The notes beneath the pieces were generated by a model. That model did no database searches and was not told where the DNA came from. It worked only from the letters and a program-made list of their open reading frames with translations. The position numbers were made by a program, and so were the translations under genes. Positions 36,110-47,983 of a stretch of 64,000 nt of DNA are shown in pieces. Source of the stretch: Camellia lanceoleosa (Eukaryota > Streptophyta > Magnoliopsida > Ericales > Theaceae); contig CM045760.1 in assembly GCA_025200525.1 (NCBI GenBank), positions 48,069,932 to 48,133,931 of the forward strand, written 5' to 3'. Numbering within the stretch: position 1 is the stretch's first letter; each line of letters starts with the position of its first letter.

Positions 36110-37339
36110 TCTCACGGACTTCCAACTCACGTTCCTAAATTGTTTCCTCAACTCCGTGATGTTTACACAATACCTTAAGCAAGAGAATTGTCTTGCCTCG
36201 CAAAACTTGATCCCAGGTATCCAAGACTCTCACCGATTTCTTCTCATACGAGGCATCCTCATCTACCTCTAAGTCGGTCTAATCCAACACGTGCGATGGA
36301 TCTGGCTCATACTTTCAAAGCATGCTAATATAAAATACATCATGAACCCCGGAAAGCTGTGGCAGCAATGCCAAACGATAAGCAACCTCTCTAACCCGCT
36401 CAAGGATCTCAAAAGGCCCAATAAATTGAGGGAACAACTTCCCACTCTTTCCAAATCTCATCAAGCCCCGCCTAGGTAATACCTTCAAAAGGACATGATC
36501 TCCCACCTCAAAAGACAAAGGTCTTTTCCTACGGCTGACATAACTTTTCTAACGACTCTGAGCTGTAACCAACCTCTTACGGATAGGTGTAACTTTCTCC
36601 GTCATTTCCTAGACTAACTCTGGACCCAACATAGGTGCATCACCCACCTCGGCCCAACACACAGGAGATCTACACAGTCGAACATACAAGGCCTCAAACG
36701 GTGCCATACCAATACTCGACTAGACGCTAGTGTTATAGGCAAACTCTACTAAGGGCAAGTGTCTCTCCCACGACCCCTTAAAGTCAAGGACATAACCTTG
36801 AAGCATATCCTCAAGGATCTAGATAGTTCGCTCGAACTGCCCATCAGTCTGAGGATGATATGCAGTACTAAAAGTCAATCTAGTGCCCAAGGCACTCTGT
36901 AAGCTCTGCCACAACCGAGCCATAAAATGCAGATCTCTATCCGATACAATCATCACTAGGATCCCGTGCAACATCACTATGTCCCTACTGTACAAGTCGG
37001 CAAGAAAATCTACCGAGTCGCTTACACACATAAGCAAAAAGTGCGCTGACTTGGTCAACTAGTCAACTACCAACCAGATTGTATCACTTCCCCGTTGAGT
37101 CCTCAAAAGGCCCATAACAAAATCCATTGTGACATGTTCCCACTTCCACTTGGCTACAGGCAAGGGTTACAACAAACTCACTGGCCTCTGATGCTCGGCC
37201 TTCACTTGTTGACAAGTAAGGCACCTTGACACAAACATGGCCACATCCTTCTTCATTCCCCTCCACCAAAATTGGCAGCTTAGATTGTGATACATCTTCA
37301 TGCCTCCCGGATGCACCGCAAGGCATAAGTGGTGAAACT
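36110..37339 (-). pseudogene. Element A integrase with chromodomain-like C-terminus (decayed)
   Basis: On the minus strand the N-terminal HHCC zinc finger is visible (C-L-T-C near 37,215), then the catalytic core. The first Asp is in HVTMDFV (about 37,130), the second in VSDRD (about 36,950) and the Glu in ILEDML (about 36,805), after the family-typical TAYHPQTDGQ. The GPY/F-type module (FIGPFEILER, about 36,415) is followed by HDVFYISML and a segment ending near KHHGVEE (36,165), the chromodomain-like tail of Tekay-type chromoviruses, which in active elements steers insertion to marked chromatin. At least six in-frame stops (for example near 37,140, 37,060, 36,820 and 36,720) disable it. Confidence 0.93.
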
Positions 37340-37916
37340 CTCAGAGTACTTCCTCTCGGTAAGACTCCAGCACAAAAAAGCAGTCAAGATATCTAACACT
37401 CAAGTCGAAGTATACATTCAAACCTCTTTCTACCTTCCCACTAGAGATCTTGCTCCACAAGGATTCTATCTCCAGTTCACCTTTCTACGCTTCTAACACT
37501 CGGTTCACAAGTGTAGGCTGTGCAACTACCGAAAACAAGGTTGTAGATTCAACGGACTCGCCAAGATGCAAGTCAAACTCCCCAATCGCACCCAACATTC
37601 CCATTCTCGAATGGCAACACTAGCCACAGTACCAATGGATTTTCTACTCAAGGCATCTACTACTGCATTAGCTTTTCTCGGATGATAATGTAGCTCGAAA
37701 TCATAATCCTTTATAATCATAATCCTTTATAATCTCCATCCACCTCATCTACCTCAAATTTAAGTCTTTTTGTGTAAACAAATATTTCAGACTCTTGTGA
37801 TCAGAAAACACCTCAAACTTCTCACCATACAAGTAATGCCTCCAAATCTTCAAGGCAAAGATCACCGCCGCTAATTCTAGGTCATGGGTAAGGTAGCTCC
37901 TCTTGTGTATTTTCAA
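37340..37916 (-). pseudogene. Element A RNase H and connection domain (decayed)
   Basis: Minus-strand translation continues from RT into a Ty3/gypsy RNase [21 protein letters not shown] (about 37,890), [15 protein letters not shown], and HPRKANAVVDALSRK (about 37,660), the usual end of the domain. The RNA strand of the RNA-DNA hybrid is its substrate. A tandem duplication of the ATAATCCTTTATAATC word at 37,690-37,730 and several stops break the frame. Confidence 0.9.
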
Positions 37917-38643
37917 TTACTGAGAGCCATAAGCTACTACATTCCCCTCTTGCATTAATACACAGCCCAAACCTTCCCATGAAGTATCACAATACACTAA
38001 ATAGCCCAAACTTCTCTCCGGAATAATCAAAACTGGAACAGTGATAAGTCTAATCTTAAACTCTTGAAACGACTTCTCACAAGTCTCACTCCACACAAAC
38101 TTGATCCCTTTCCTTGCCAGTTTAGTCAATGGCAAGGCTAGCTTAGAAAAATCCTTCACAAACCTACGATAATACCCGGCCAACTCCAAGAAACTACGGA
38201 TCTCGAAAGTATTCTTAGGTTGTTTCCAATCTTGCACTACCTCTATCTTGGATGAATCCACAATCACCCCTTTTCTGGACACCTCATGGCCTAAGAACTT
38301 AACCGCTCTTAGCCAAAATTCACATTTTCCGAACTTAGCATACAGTTTGTGGGCTCTAAGCAACTCAAGTACTACCTGCAAGTGTTCCTCGTGCTGCTCC
38401 TCAGAGGGTGAGTAAATCAAGATGTCATCCACAAAGACGACCACGAAACGGTATAAGAACTTACGAAAGATCCGGTTCATTAAATCCATAAACACAACCG
38501 GTGCATTGATCAGCCCAAAAGGCATCACTAGGAACTCGTAATGGCCATACTGCGCATGGAATGTCGTTTTCTGGATATCCTTCTCCCTTTACTCTCAACT
38601 GGTGATAACTCGATCTCAAGTTTATCTTAGAGAAACAACAAGA
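37917..38643 (-). pseudogene. Element A reverse transcriptase, palm to thumb (decayed)
   Basis: About 240 codons on the minus strand. After the solo-LTR junction comes an SKINLRS(S)YHQ region, then a one-base insertion in a C run near 38,586 (+ strand) that shifts frame, then MPFGLINAP and the catalytic motif FVDDILIYS (about 38,420), with both active-site Asp kept. The thumb ([20 protein letters not shown]) and the start of RNase H (VYCDTS) follow. The open part is 203 codons. Makes element cDNA from RNA in active relatives; this copy is disabled by the frameshift and the insertions. Confidence 0.95.
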
Positions 38644-38648
38644 CCCCT

Positions 38649-41600
38649 TGTAGACACCCAGTTTTTTACCACCCTTAAGACTTGGGCGCCACTGATTGCT
38701 TACTTAGTGATGAAAGGTGTGCAATGCAAAAGGTTCGATTTCTTTGGCAAGGAGAACATCAAATCCCAACCTTACACCCTGTTTTTGGACCAAAACTATT
38801 TTAGACCTTAAAACCCCCTCTTTCAAAATATTTTTGAAACAAAGTTCCTACGATGTTCCGAGGCTCACATTTCATTAAATGTTGTGATTTTCAGTAAACC
38901 GAGCAAGAACAAAGTGGAAATACATGAAAGAGAGGTGAGATTTTTGAAAAATCTTTCAAAAAACCTTATTTATCGGTTTGGGGTTGGAGAAAATTGGAGG
39001 AGAGGAAAGAAACCTAGTTGAGAAAAAAGTTGGGCATGAATGGTTAAGAGAGAGTCGAGCAGCCCTCGCTAAATCAAGCCTATCCGTTTGTACACTTGGA
39101 TTTCAGCTATGAGGCCACCACCATTGGAAAGTGGACTTCTGGGGCTTCGTTTTGCACTCAAGAATCTTTTAAAGCTGAGTTCGGATGAGAGAGATATGGT
39201 TGGTTGAAGTTGGGCATCGATCTAGTTAGGACCAAAACTGAGTAGTCTTTACTAAAAGAGGCATATCTTTTTGCACACTTGTTATTTGATGTGAGGCTGA
39301 CATCATTGGAAAGAAGACTTCCGTGGCTTCAATTTAGGCACAAGAATGAACTGAAAAGGAGTCCAGACAAAGAAGATATGCTTGTTTGAAGTCGGACCCA
39401 AAAAGCCGATTTTTGTGGTAGACCACCAATGGTGGCCGGTCGGCCAGAAGTGAGGGGTGTCGGCCATAATTAGTGGCCGGTCGGCCACTGGTGTCCAAAA
39501 CTCAGATATTTTGTAGATATTTTCCCTCCAGCTGTTCCACACTGCTCTAGATATTTCTGAATTTATATTTTTGACCAAGACTCTCTTTTTTCTATATATA
39601 GAGGCCATATCTCTTATATTGCAAGGTTATCAAATTTTGGGAGCCTCTCTGTCTACAATTCTCTCTCTCTAGATTTCTCTCTCTCTCTTGCCCTTTTGTG
39701 CATACAAGTAGAGATACACTTCTACTTTGCCTAGACATCCTTGATCAAAGTTGCTTATATTTGGGTTGAGATTCCTTGGGACCTTCTTTGAGCTCTTGAA
39801 GGTGATTTTAGCTTGATTGGGTGCCTCATTTGTGCCTAAAGTGTGTTGTGCTTCAAGAGGTATAAGACTCACCTTTAAAACTTGTTTTGTATAACTTGTT
39901 TTACCATCTTTTTACACTGTTTTTGGCCTAGTTTTCAACTACAAAAACCTCTATTTTTCAGTCCTAAAAATGGTGGTTTGAGCCTTTGTGAGTTAGGGGG
40001 TTGTCCCCCCCTTTTGGCTCTTTGGCTTGTTAAACTTTTTGTGCTATCTTTCATCAACTTTAAATCAAACTTTTTAAGCCTTTTAATCATTGAAATTAAG
40101 AGGTTTTTCAGTGACCAAAACCTCATTTTGAAGTCCAAAATTGGAGGGGTTAGCCTCCCCTCCTTGTGTCTTATTTGCATGCCTAGTTAGCTTTATATGT
40201 TAGCACATTTTTATAGCTTAACTTAGCTTATTTCCAGCATGTTTTTGCCTCTGATTTAGGCTGCTTTAGCTCTATTTTGAGCTGATTTGGTCCTTTGAGG
40301 CTTGTATTGTGTGGTTGTAGTGTAAAGAGGCTTCACTAGCTTAATGTTTTAGGCTTTTTAGCATGAATTGCATGAGTTGCTTGTATGATTTAGTGTCATT
40401 TTGCACTCCATTTTAGCACTGAAATCTTTGCAATCTCCCTCTATTCTTCACTCTTTCATTTATTTTGAAAGGGGCTTTGAACCCCTTGGTGGCTTGAGTA
40501 TGAAATTGAGACACTTGTGCTTAATGGTTTCAATCCTCTTTCGAGAGTTTCTACTAACCAACGGCATGAGATCTCTTTCATGCTTAAGGCACTTGTGGTT
40601 TAAGCCCTCTTTCCATTAGAGGACACTCACTTTTGGACTTAATCAATTAAGGAATGGATTGGTAAGCTAAAATGGGTAAATAAAACATGACAAGTAAAAG
40701 AGGCAAGATAAGCATCTTTCATGTTGCATTGCATGTGTTCGGGTCGAACGTTAATTTGAACATGAGGAAAATGGGACATTTCATACTCAAAGTGATGAAA
40801 CGTGCCACTTTCTTGGTCACCGTCACCCTTGATCATGCATGATAGGGTGGTGGTTTTATTGAGTCTTGTTTTGCACTCATTAAACTTGTACAAGCTTGGT
40901 TCTTTGGCCATCATGCATGAAAGTTGCTTGGTTGATGGTTTGAAAGCCAAGAATTACACTCCTTTGAGCTTGTGTGATGATAAGGAGGGTAGCAGTACAT
41001 ACACTCCTTGAGAATACACTGCTTTGCCTCTGTTTGCTCTCTGTTGCAGCAAAAAAAAAAAAAGAAGTTCAGAGAAGGGGTGGCCGACCAACCACCAATA
41101 GTGGTCGACTGGCCACCAATGGTAGCCGACCGACCAGAAATGAAATTTTGCACAAGTGTGTTCCTGAGTTGGAACAGAGATGTTCTAGAAGTTGGCAACA
41201 CTGTTGGTGTTCAAGCATGTGCAAACAGAGGCTGCAATGGCAAGGCAGTGGATTCTCAGGAGGAAACCAACCAAGCATGTATGTGTCCCTCGCCCTCGAG
41301 GCCATTTAATTTCTTTAGTTAGCTTAGAATAGCTAGTTAATACAAGTGTTGTAATTATTTAATCAGCTTAGATAGTTAATTAGTTTAATTGCTTTAATTA
41401 GCTTAGCATAGCTAGTTATTCAATTTTGGTTTGTAATAATTAGTTAACTAGAATAGTTAATTAATTTCATGTTGTAATAGTTAGCTTAATTAGCATAGCT
41501 AGTTAGCTTATTTATTCAGACCCTTCTTTGCGAGCACGTAATGTTGTAATAAGTGTGCGTGGATATATGCATGTCTTCCAACCCCACATCTTTCTCCTTT

Positions 41601-42687
41601 TTATTTAACCGCGTTTAATGGTTAGTTTAAAGACATTTTCAATTAGCATACCTTATGCTTGCATGTTTGCATCCATTCATTCATCTTGCATGCACCGAGG
41701 CTCAGCTCATCATTCAAACTACATTGTTATTTCTATACACTTCTTTGAATACGTGTTTAAAAGCATGTTGTTCAAGCTACTTCATATGCCACATTAATAG
41801 CCGAGCCGATTAATTGCATTATTCCATGTGTTGCATTAAACATCTTAACATAGTTATGATTATACATCTTTCTAACTAGTTTCTGTTTTGGCTTGGAGTA
41901 TTCGGTGAGTTTTATGCTTTAGCATGCTTGCATGAGTGTGATTGCCATATTGCCATGTTTAGCATGTTAACCATGAGGCTATGTGCTTACTTGCTAAACT
42001 GTATGAATGCCTATGGATGAAGGCTTTGTTGCTTGAATTGGAACGATTCAACGAATGTAAGTTTTAAGCCCACTTTGCGAAGTAGCAAATCATGTTTTAA
42101 GCCCACCATGTTTGGTGGCAAATCCGCATTTCTAAGCCCACTTGAGGGTAGCAAATTCAAACCATTTTCAAAAGCAAACATGAATCGAATTGTTCCAATT
42201 CTTGCAATTTTAGTCTATACTTACTTGTGTGCGTCACATAGTAAAGTTAGCTAATAACCGGAATAAGAACACATAAGGTTTATAAAAGAACATATCATGA
42301 TTAGTAAAGACCGATATTTTAATCGAACGAGCGGGGGTGCTCATTCCATGACCTTCCCCCCCTCCATACCCAAGTTCCCGAACCGAGGCAACTTTGGTGA
42401 TGACGGACACGTAGCCTTTGGCACGAGTCAGGGTTTCCTAAATTTTCCAAAAACAAAATATTTAGGTGGCGACTCTGTAATCTGGCAAAGCAGTCCAGTT
42501 TTGGCATTATTTGATTCAAAATCGATTTTCCAAAATGATTTGCCGGACTGGACTCTTTGGTGATTATCAGTTTCGCATTGCACTTGTGGGACTAGATTCA
42601 GAACCGCAGGTAGAGTCCGAACTGTGAGGGCCTTTCTTTTCAAACCCTTTTCTGAAAGGTGGGGGCGCGGAAAAAGGCGAGCCCACA
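38649..42687 (+). mobile_element. Solo LTR of L1 family (4.04 kb) inside element A RT
   Basis: Starts TGTAGACACCC and ends GAGCCCACA; flanked by CCCCT on both sides (38,644-38,648 and 42,688-42,692). Homologous end to end with the L1 3' LTR (4,531-8,249). No L1 core is present, so it is a solo LTR left by LTR recombination. Removing it with one CCCCT copy restores the RT reading frame across the site: DDLFDQLKG on one side and FSKINL on the other. It is thus younger than A. Predicted TATA at about 39,592. It lies antisense to A. Confidence 0.95.
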
Positions 42688-42692
42688 CCCCT

Positions 42693-42970
42693 TTAACTGA
42701 TCAAACAAATCATCTATACGAGGCATTGGGTACTTGTTCTTAACAGTTACCCGGTTCAACTTTCGATAATCTATGCAAAATCGCAAAGCACCATCTTTCT
42801 TCTGGGCAAAAAGTGTCGGTGCTCCCCAAGGTGAAGTACTAGGGCGAATAAAATCCTTATCTAACAAATCCTAGAGTTAAATCTTCAACAAAAAAATCCT
42901 GGAGTTGAATCTTCAACTCACTCAATTCAACAGGAGCAAATATATATGGTGCCATAGAAACCGGTGTCAT
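42693..42970 (-). pseudogene. Element A reverse transcriptase, N-terminal part (decayed)
   Basis: Minus-strand codons give the protease-RT linker (MTPVSMAPY, about 42,960), an [13 protein letters not shown] stretch and the fingers/palm motif [16 protein letters not shown] (about 42,775), then [12 protein letters not shown] up to the solo-LTR site. Near 42,870-42,905 a roughly 28-bp tandem duplication shifts the frame (two copies of CC(T/G)(A/G)GAGTT(A/G)AATCTTCAAC on the + strand). The segment is bounded right by element B, left by the L1 solo LTR. Confidence 0.93.
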
Positions 42971-43290
42971 GCCAGTGTGATGACTCAAAAAATAAAAAAT
43001 AAAAAATAAATAAATAAAGATGAAAGGAGGGAATATATGCATGATGATGTTTCGGTGGTGGAAATAAAATAAACTAAAGAGAGAGTATGATGAAAAGAAA
43101 AGATGAGGTGCAAAGTGGGTCTTCATTCGGTGGAAAAGATGAGATGGAGAGCATGATTAAAAATAATACTTATCTATTTCTTAAGAGTGGAGCATTTTGG
43201 AATAAAAAATAAAATAAAATAAAAATAATAAAGAGAGACTATCCCAAAAACACAGAGACACACACACACGGTCTAGAGAGAGAGACAGAG

Positions 43291-43965
43291 AGGTTCGGCT
43301 GGGTCTACCATTTGCGCGTCAATTCCATCGGCCACCAGTACTGTCATATCTGCTTTCTCTTCATTCGCGGCAAGTATGTCGAGTTGTACAAGCGCGACCC
43401 TCACGACCTCCCCGGCATTAAACCCATTAGGAGGGGTGTTGTTGGCTACACACTTATGATGGAAGAGTTAGGACGTCGAAAGGTCAATCGTGGTGATGTC
43501 TATGTTCTGCGGTTTTGCAATCGGCTAGATGAGACAAATAAATGAGAAATTGCTTGTGCCACAGCAGGAGAAGCCTGTAAATGGATGGAGGCATTTGATC
43601 ATGCCAAGCAATAGGCTGAATATGAGCTTTCAAGAGGTGGTAGCGTGAGAAACAAACTAAACATGGAGACTGAGATCAATCTTGAAAGACATCGACCTAG
43701 GGTAAAGCGTTATGCACATGGTTTGAGAAATCTAATAAGAATTGGACAAGGGCTGGAGACTCTTTTACGTAAATCTTCAAATTTGGCCACAAATGTTGGA
43801 TCAGATGGATACTTTCAAGGAGATGATGGAGATGTAATAGAAGCACATGAGTGGAAATGTGTCTGTATGGTTAATGGTGTAAGAATCTTTGAGGATGTGG
43901 CTAACATTAAGAGTGGTAAAAGTGTTCTAGTGAAGGATGTTGGTGTTGTCAATACAAATGTTGAT
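43291..43965 (+). pseudogene. Captured EDR2-like (PH-START family) fragment in 5' LTR
   Basis: From 43,291 the + frame reads GWVYHLRVNSIGH..., then FLFIRGKYVE, YKRDPHDLPGIKPIRRG, EELGRRKVN, RFCNRLDET and, after a TGA at 43,543, EIACATAGEA. It goes on past a TAG at 43,612 to YELSRGG, HRPRVKRYAHGL, IRIGQG and EAHEWKC. This is the order of the PH domain and following linker of plant ENHANCED DISEASE RESISTANCE 2 proteins. Those have PH, START and DUF1336 domains and negatively regulate defence; only about the first third is present. Similarity ends near VGVV. The fragment runs without introns, pointing to an mRNA source. Two stops, no start codon and no C-terminus: not functional as such. Confidence 0.88.
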
Positions 43966-43982
43966 GTTGGTCTCGAGCTAGG

Positions 43983-44234
43983 ATGGTTAAATGTGAGTTA
44001 TTTGAACAAAACCCAGAAATAGATTTGTGAGCAATAGGAGTAGTGTTTTCTATGGATGGAGATCATGTTCAAGAATTATTGAAAATTTAGTTGCATGAAG
44101 CCAGAGTTGATGAGATGCAATAGTTAAATCTGAGTTACAGGACTAAAACATTGGAGATAGATGACCTTGATTTTAGCGGGATGGTTGCATTGGCTACTAG
44201 TTTTGATGATTTGCATGAGCTAGAACCTCTCTAG
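43983..44234 (+). pseudogene. Second gene-like fragment in 5' LTR (unknown)
   Basis: A different + frame from the EDR2-like piece runs from ATG at 43,983 to TAG at 44,232, with three stops inside that look like single-base changes (for example TAG for CAG). Phrases such as VQELLKI, LHEARVDEMQ, YRTKTLEIDDLDFSGM and an acidic end ELEPL resemble a true protein C-terminus rather than random translation. I do not recognise the family. The same fragment is at 50,600-50,851. Confidence 0.45.
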
Positions 44235-45054
44235 TATATAATTTAATTTGTTTAACCTGTTCTTGAGGCCAAGGTGAAAAGCTTGGGAAGAGAAACATTT
44301 TGATTGGTGGAGATCAAAATCCGACAAAATCGAAAATTGGATTTTTGCTTGTCTCCTCTTCAAGCTTGAGGTAGGAATATCCTACTCCTCTTTATGAGTT
44401 TTGTCTTTAAATTTTAGCATTTTGATATGTTGGGGGTTGTTGGGTAATTTTGAGAAAGTTTAGGCTTTTGTGTAATTTTACAAAAGTCGGGGTTTTAAAT
44501 ATATAAAATCTATATGCATGTTTAGCATGAAGAAATGGAATTAATGTTGAAACATTGATGAAAATGGAACCTTAGGGTTATAATGTTAATTATGGAAAAT
44601 GCCCTAATTACATTGGTTAATTAATTGGTATAATTAATTGTGAGAAATGAGGAATTGAATTGGGAATGTTGAAATTGGGAATGTATGGGATTAAAGGGTG
44701 TAGTTGAATTATTTATCGCTCACCTAATTGAAATGTTGATATATTATCCATTTTGTGCATTTATTTTCTATTTAGAAATAACTGCTTTGGGCTATCGGTG
44801 GAGGATAGTCTTGATTGTTGTAGACAATGCATGATAATTAGGCAAACTAAAACTAATCACTAGAATGTGTCATTGAGTATGACGATTGAAAGAATACATT
44901 AACTTTATGTATTGATTGATGATGTGTATAATAATTGTTTATATGCATTGTGTTGTGTTGGAGGAGATAGGGGATGTACTCCACGATTTAGGGGATGATA
45001 GGGGATGGACCTCTAAACCGGCTGTTGTGTGGGAGGAGATAAGGGATGGACTCC

Positions 45055-45215
45055 GTAGATACAGCTCATATGCTTGTCTATTTGATGTGATGATACAGCT
45101 CATATGCTTATCTTTGGAAGTGTGATATAGTTCTTATACTTATCAGTAGAAGTGTTGATACAGCTCATATGCTTATCTGTTGATGTGTTGATATAGCTAG
45201 TATGCTTATCTATTG
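45055..45215 (+). repeat. Tandem GATACAGCTCATATGCTTATC repeats in B LTR
   Basis: Five degenerate units of about 32-38 bp built on GATA(C/T)AGCTCATATGCTTATC. The 3' LTR equivalent (about 51,672-51,800) has four. Similar but worn repeats occur in solo LTR C (10,910-11,125) and in the B core (47,225-47,280). CATATG within each unit is itself a palindrome. Confidence 0.8.
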
Positions 45216-45799
45216 TGAAATGAGGAAATGTTTAATATGAGTTACTGTCTCATATTGGTTATTTGGTCAGGTTCTGAACCATGGTTATGAATTGAGAATT
45301 GAAAAGGAATGGAAAATGAAATGGAATAAGGACTTGAATGTCATGAAATTGTAATGTGTTATGAAAGAATGTAAAAGTGTTGACCATCTATCAACTGTTA
45401 ATCTTTTAGTCATTGTTCATAACTGGTTTAGTATATTTCTACTGGGCTGTGGCTCACCCTATATGGGAACATCATTTTCAGGTACAGGTAGCATGCCATC
45501 TCTAAGGACATAGCTTGGGAGGCTAGAGGCGGACAGACTTTTGTTGTCTTTCCTTGTTTTGATGTATTACATGTAGATTCAAGCCAAGGGCTTAATGTGT
45601 AATTGAGTTAGTACTCTCTTTTTTTGTAACCAAGTGATAACTTGGAAAGCTGTAAGCCCTTAGGGCATTTGCTATGTTGTTAACATGTAATACTTTTTGT
45701 AATGAGTTACTCTGATGAATAGAAGGATATTGATCTTTTATATATCAATGCATGTCAATATTGTGGGTTTAATGTTATTATTTTGAGGGCGTTACAACT

Positions 45800-45811
45800 T
45801 GGTATCAGAGC
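45800..45811 (+). promoter_or_regulatory. Element B primer binding site (tRNA-iMet)
   Basis: TGGTATCAGAGC, three bases after the 5' LTR end, exactly complementary to the 3' end of plant initiator methionine tRNA as used by many plant LTR retrotransposons. It fixes the + orientation of B. Confidence 0.93.
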
Positions 45812-47700
45812 GTACCGGGTTTGAATACTTTGGGTACGTGGGAAGTGGTTAGTACCATAATGGGTTTGTCTCGCTTGATTGAGACGTTAGCATGTATTGT
45901 ATGCTCATGTAATAACATGCTTATGTGCTTATATGAGTATGGGGTTTGATTTCTGAGATGTTGATTGGGTCTGTGAGTTCCTAGAAGTCCAGTCGGAAGA
46001 GCACTTGATCACCGCTATTTCTGATTGGAACTCTAGCAACATCATGGGACAATCATTATCTAGAAAGAAAATCTGTATGTGATTATGTGACTATGTGCTT
46101 ATATGGTTTGCCTTATGTGATGTAGATACATGTGTAGGTTTATGTTTAAGCCATATGCAACGTGTTGGGACTAGTGTGAAGTGCCTACTTCTGAGCTAAA
46201 TTCTATCTCTTATATAAGATAATATGCCTTGGATTGTTGACATTAGAACTCGTAAGACTAGTTCTAAATTTTCTTGGGATAGACGAAGTTAGTTATAGTT
46301 CGATTGTTTCACTTGCTTGATGGACTAGTTGTGAGATTGGTGGAGTCCATTGCCTCAAAGTTAGTTGTTGATGTTCTCAAGTGTAATAAATGAGTGTTGA
46401 AGGACATGATATGATGGATGTTGTGGAGTTGTGTTAGCAACCAATGCTCTTAGAGAAAATTTTAAGATTCCTTTGTGAGGATATTATAATTCTAAAGTAA
46501 GTGCTCTAGGGTAATTAGTATGGTGGTAATTTGAGTATTTAGTGGGAATGGTACTGTATATTGGTTCGTGTTTTGGGCTTTGCTAGTTAATGAGTCCGTT
46601 GTGACCCCATCGGTTGTATAGGTTAGTGTTCGTATGGTGTTGGTTATCAATTGTGGGGTATGATTTGTGAGTGTTTGTGTTTTAGAGTAACGAGAATAGC
46701 GTTGGTCAAAATTGTCCTTCGTGATTGGGTTGTTCTGATTGAGGTTAACCATGTCGGTCTTCGGTCGAGGAGATGAGCAGGCTTGCTATGTAGCCATGGG
46801 GAGAGAAATGGTGATTCCCTTAGACGCAGTGTTGATGCGGTTTAATTTGAGGAGATCCGGTGCGATTCCAAAATTTGGGGTTTGTGTAGGGAACTCCGTA
46901 TCTGGGGTTAGTGGTTTGAGTGGCACATCAGTGTGTGGACTACTGAGTGTGGAGGTTATTGAATTGATTAGTTAGCTCGTTGGTATCGGGTTTTGGGTTG
47001 ACATCGGCCACCTTGAGGTTAGTCTCGTTTGTTGTAGACTTTGAGTGTTGATTAGGGAAAACTGAAACTAATCATCCGGGTTGTGTCATTGAATATGACG
47101 GTTATAATAATACAGCAAATACGTGTATTGAATGATCATTGTGAATGATTGAATTTTATATATATATATATATACATTATATATGTATATTGTTTGGGAG
47201 GAGATATGGGATGGACTCTGATGATACAGCACCAAAATGTGTATCTATTGAAAGATTGATATAGCTCTTATGCTTATCTATTGGGAGGAGATAGGGGATG
47301 GACTCTGATGTTAACTTTTACAGTTCCTCTTAGGTATGAGTTGAAATTATGAAGATGAAAGGTATATGAGAGTGTTTTGGGTTAAATTTGGTTTGTGTCA
47401 TGATGGTGTGATTCATGTAATGGAAATGGAGATTGTTTAGTATCTGTGGAGTAAGAGTGGTGGATCTCTTATATTGATCCTTTGTTTTGCCATTGGTATG
47501 TTTGGATTGTTTTGTTTCATTTTTCTTTCGTTAAGCCATGATTTTGATTCTGGTCTGTATGGAATCAATGTTCAGTTTAGAGTTCAAGATTTAATCATTC
47601 TCAAATTTAGTCGAACGAAATTGCTTTCGAGCTCAAAGTATTATGCTAGTTATGCCTTAGTTGTGTAAAAAAAAAAAAAAAAAGAGCAAAGCTGATTTGA
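45812..47700 (+). other. Element B leader and non-coding core
   Basis: 45,812-46,085 is homologous to the leader of A (minus strand 54,598-54,300), for example TTTGAATACTTTGGGTACGTG in both, probably carrying packaging signals. Beyond it no gag or pol motif is found in any frame. 47,040-47,320 repeats LTR-type sequence (GGGAGGAGATA, GATACAGC, GCTCTTATGCTTATC). An open frame at 46,739-46,975 (79 codons) is not recognised. (TA)n at 47,158-47,174 and poly-A at 47,668-47,684. Confidence 0.65.
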
Positions 47701-47744
47701 TTGAAGTCAGGGGATGACATCCCCGATTACAGAGGCAACAACAG

Positions 47745-47768
47745 CAACAACAACAACAACAACAACAA
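47745..47768 (+). repeat. (CAA)n microsatellite
   Basis: Trinucleotide run of about eight units, just beyond the 3' end of the antisense pseudo-ORF. Confidence 0.9.
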
Positions 47769-47856
47769 AAATGATCTTGTTTTGGATAACAACCACATGC
47801 CGACTTTACTTACTCGACTCTCCCGCCGAGCCCTTCCTTTTTTTGTCACTTCGGGA

Positions 47857-47983
47857 GACCTTTGAAGGCTCTGCCTCAGTACGTGCAAGATCGCCGGGGG
47901 ATTTGACTCCCTGCTGGTTGACCTTTGAAGGCTCTGCCTCAGTATGTGCAAGACCGCTGAAGGATATGACTCCCTACTGGTTG
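47857..47983. repeat. 63-bp direct duplication in antisense ORF
   Basis: GACCTTTGAAGGCTCTGCCTC starts at 47,859 and again at 47,922; both copies end GACTCCCT(G/A)CTGGTTG. The length is a multiple of three, so the frame is kept. Confidence 0.85.

Larger units (their letters stand above)
42976..45796 (+). mobile_element. Element B 5' LTR (2.82 kb)
   Basis: Order: AT-rich and (CA)n/(GA)n start, EDR2-like fragment (43,291-43,965), second gene-like fragment (43,983-44,234), possible TATA (GTATATAATT at about 44,234), then the segment shared with solo LTR C: ATCGGTGGAGGATAGT hairpin (44,799), G-rich repeats (44,957-45,060), GATACAGCTCATATGC repeats (45,055-45,215), CTCACCCTATATGGG...TTTTCAGGTACAGGT (about 45,450-45,490) and the U5 end. 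It has one more GATACAGC unit than the 3' LTR. Confidence 0.93.

Noticed and set aside
37084..37326. 80-codon frame starting MPCGASGRHED
   Set aside because: Out-of-frame shadow of the integrase zinc-finger region of element A.
43291..44022. EDR2-like fragment as a functional host gene
   Set aside because: Lacks a start, the START and DUF1336 domains, has two stops, and lies inside a transposon LTR present twice.
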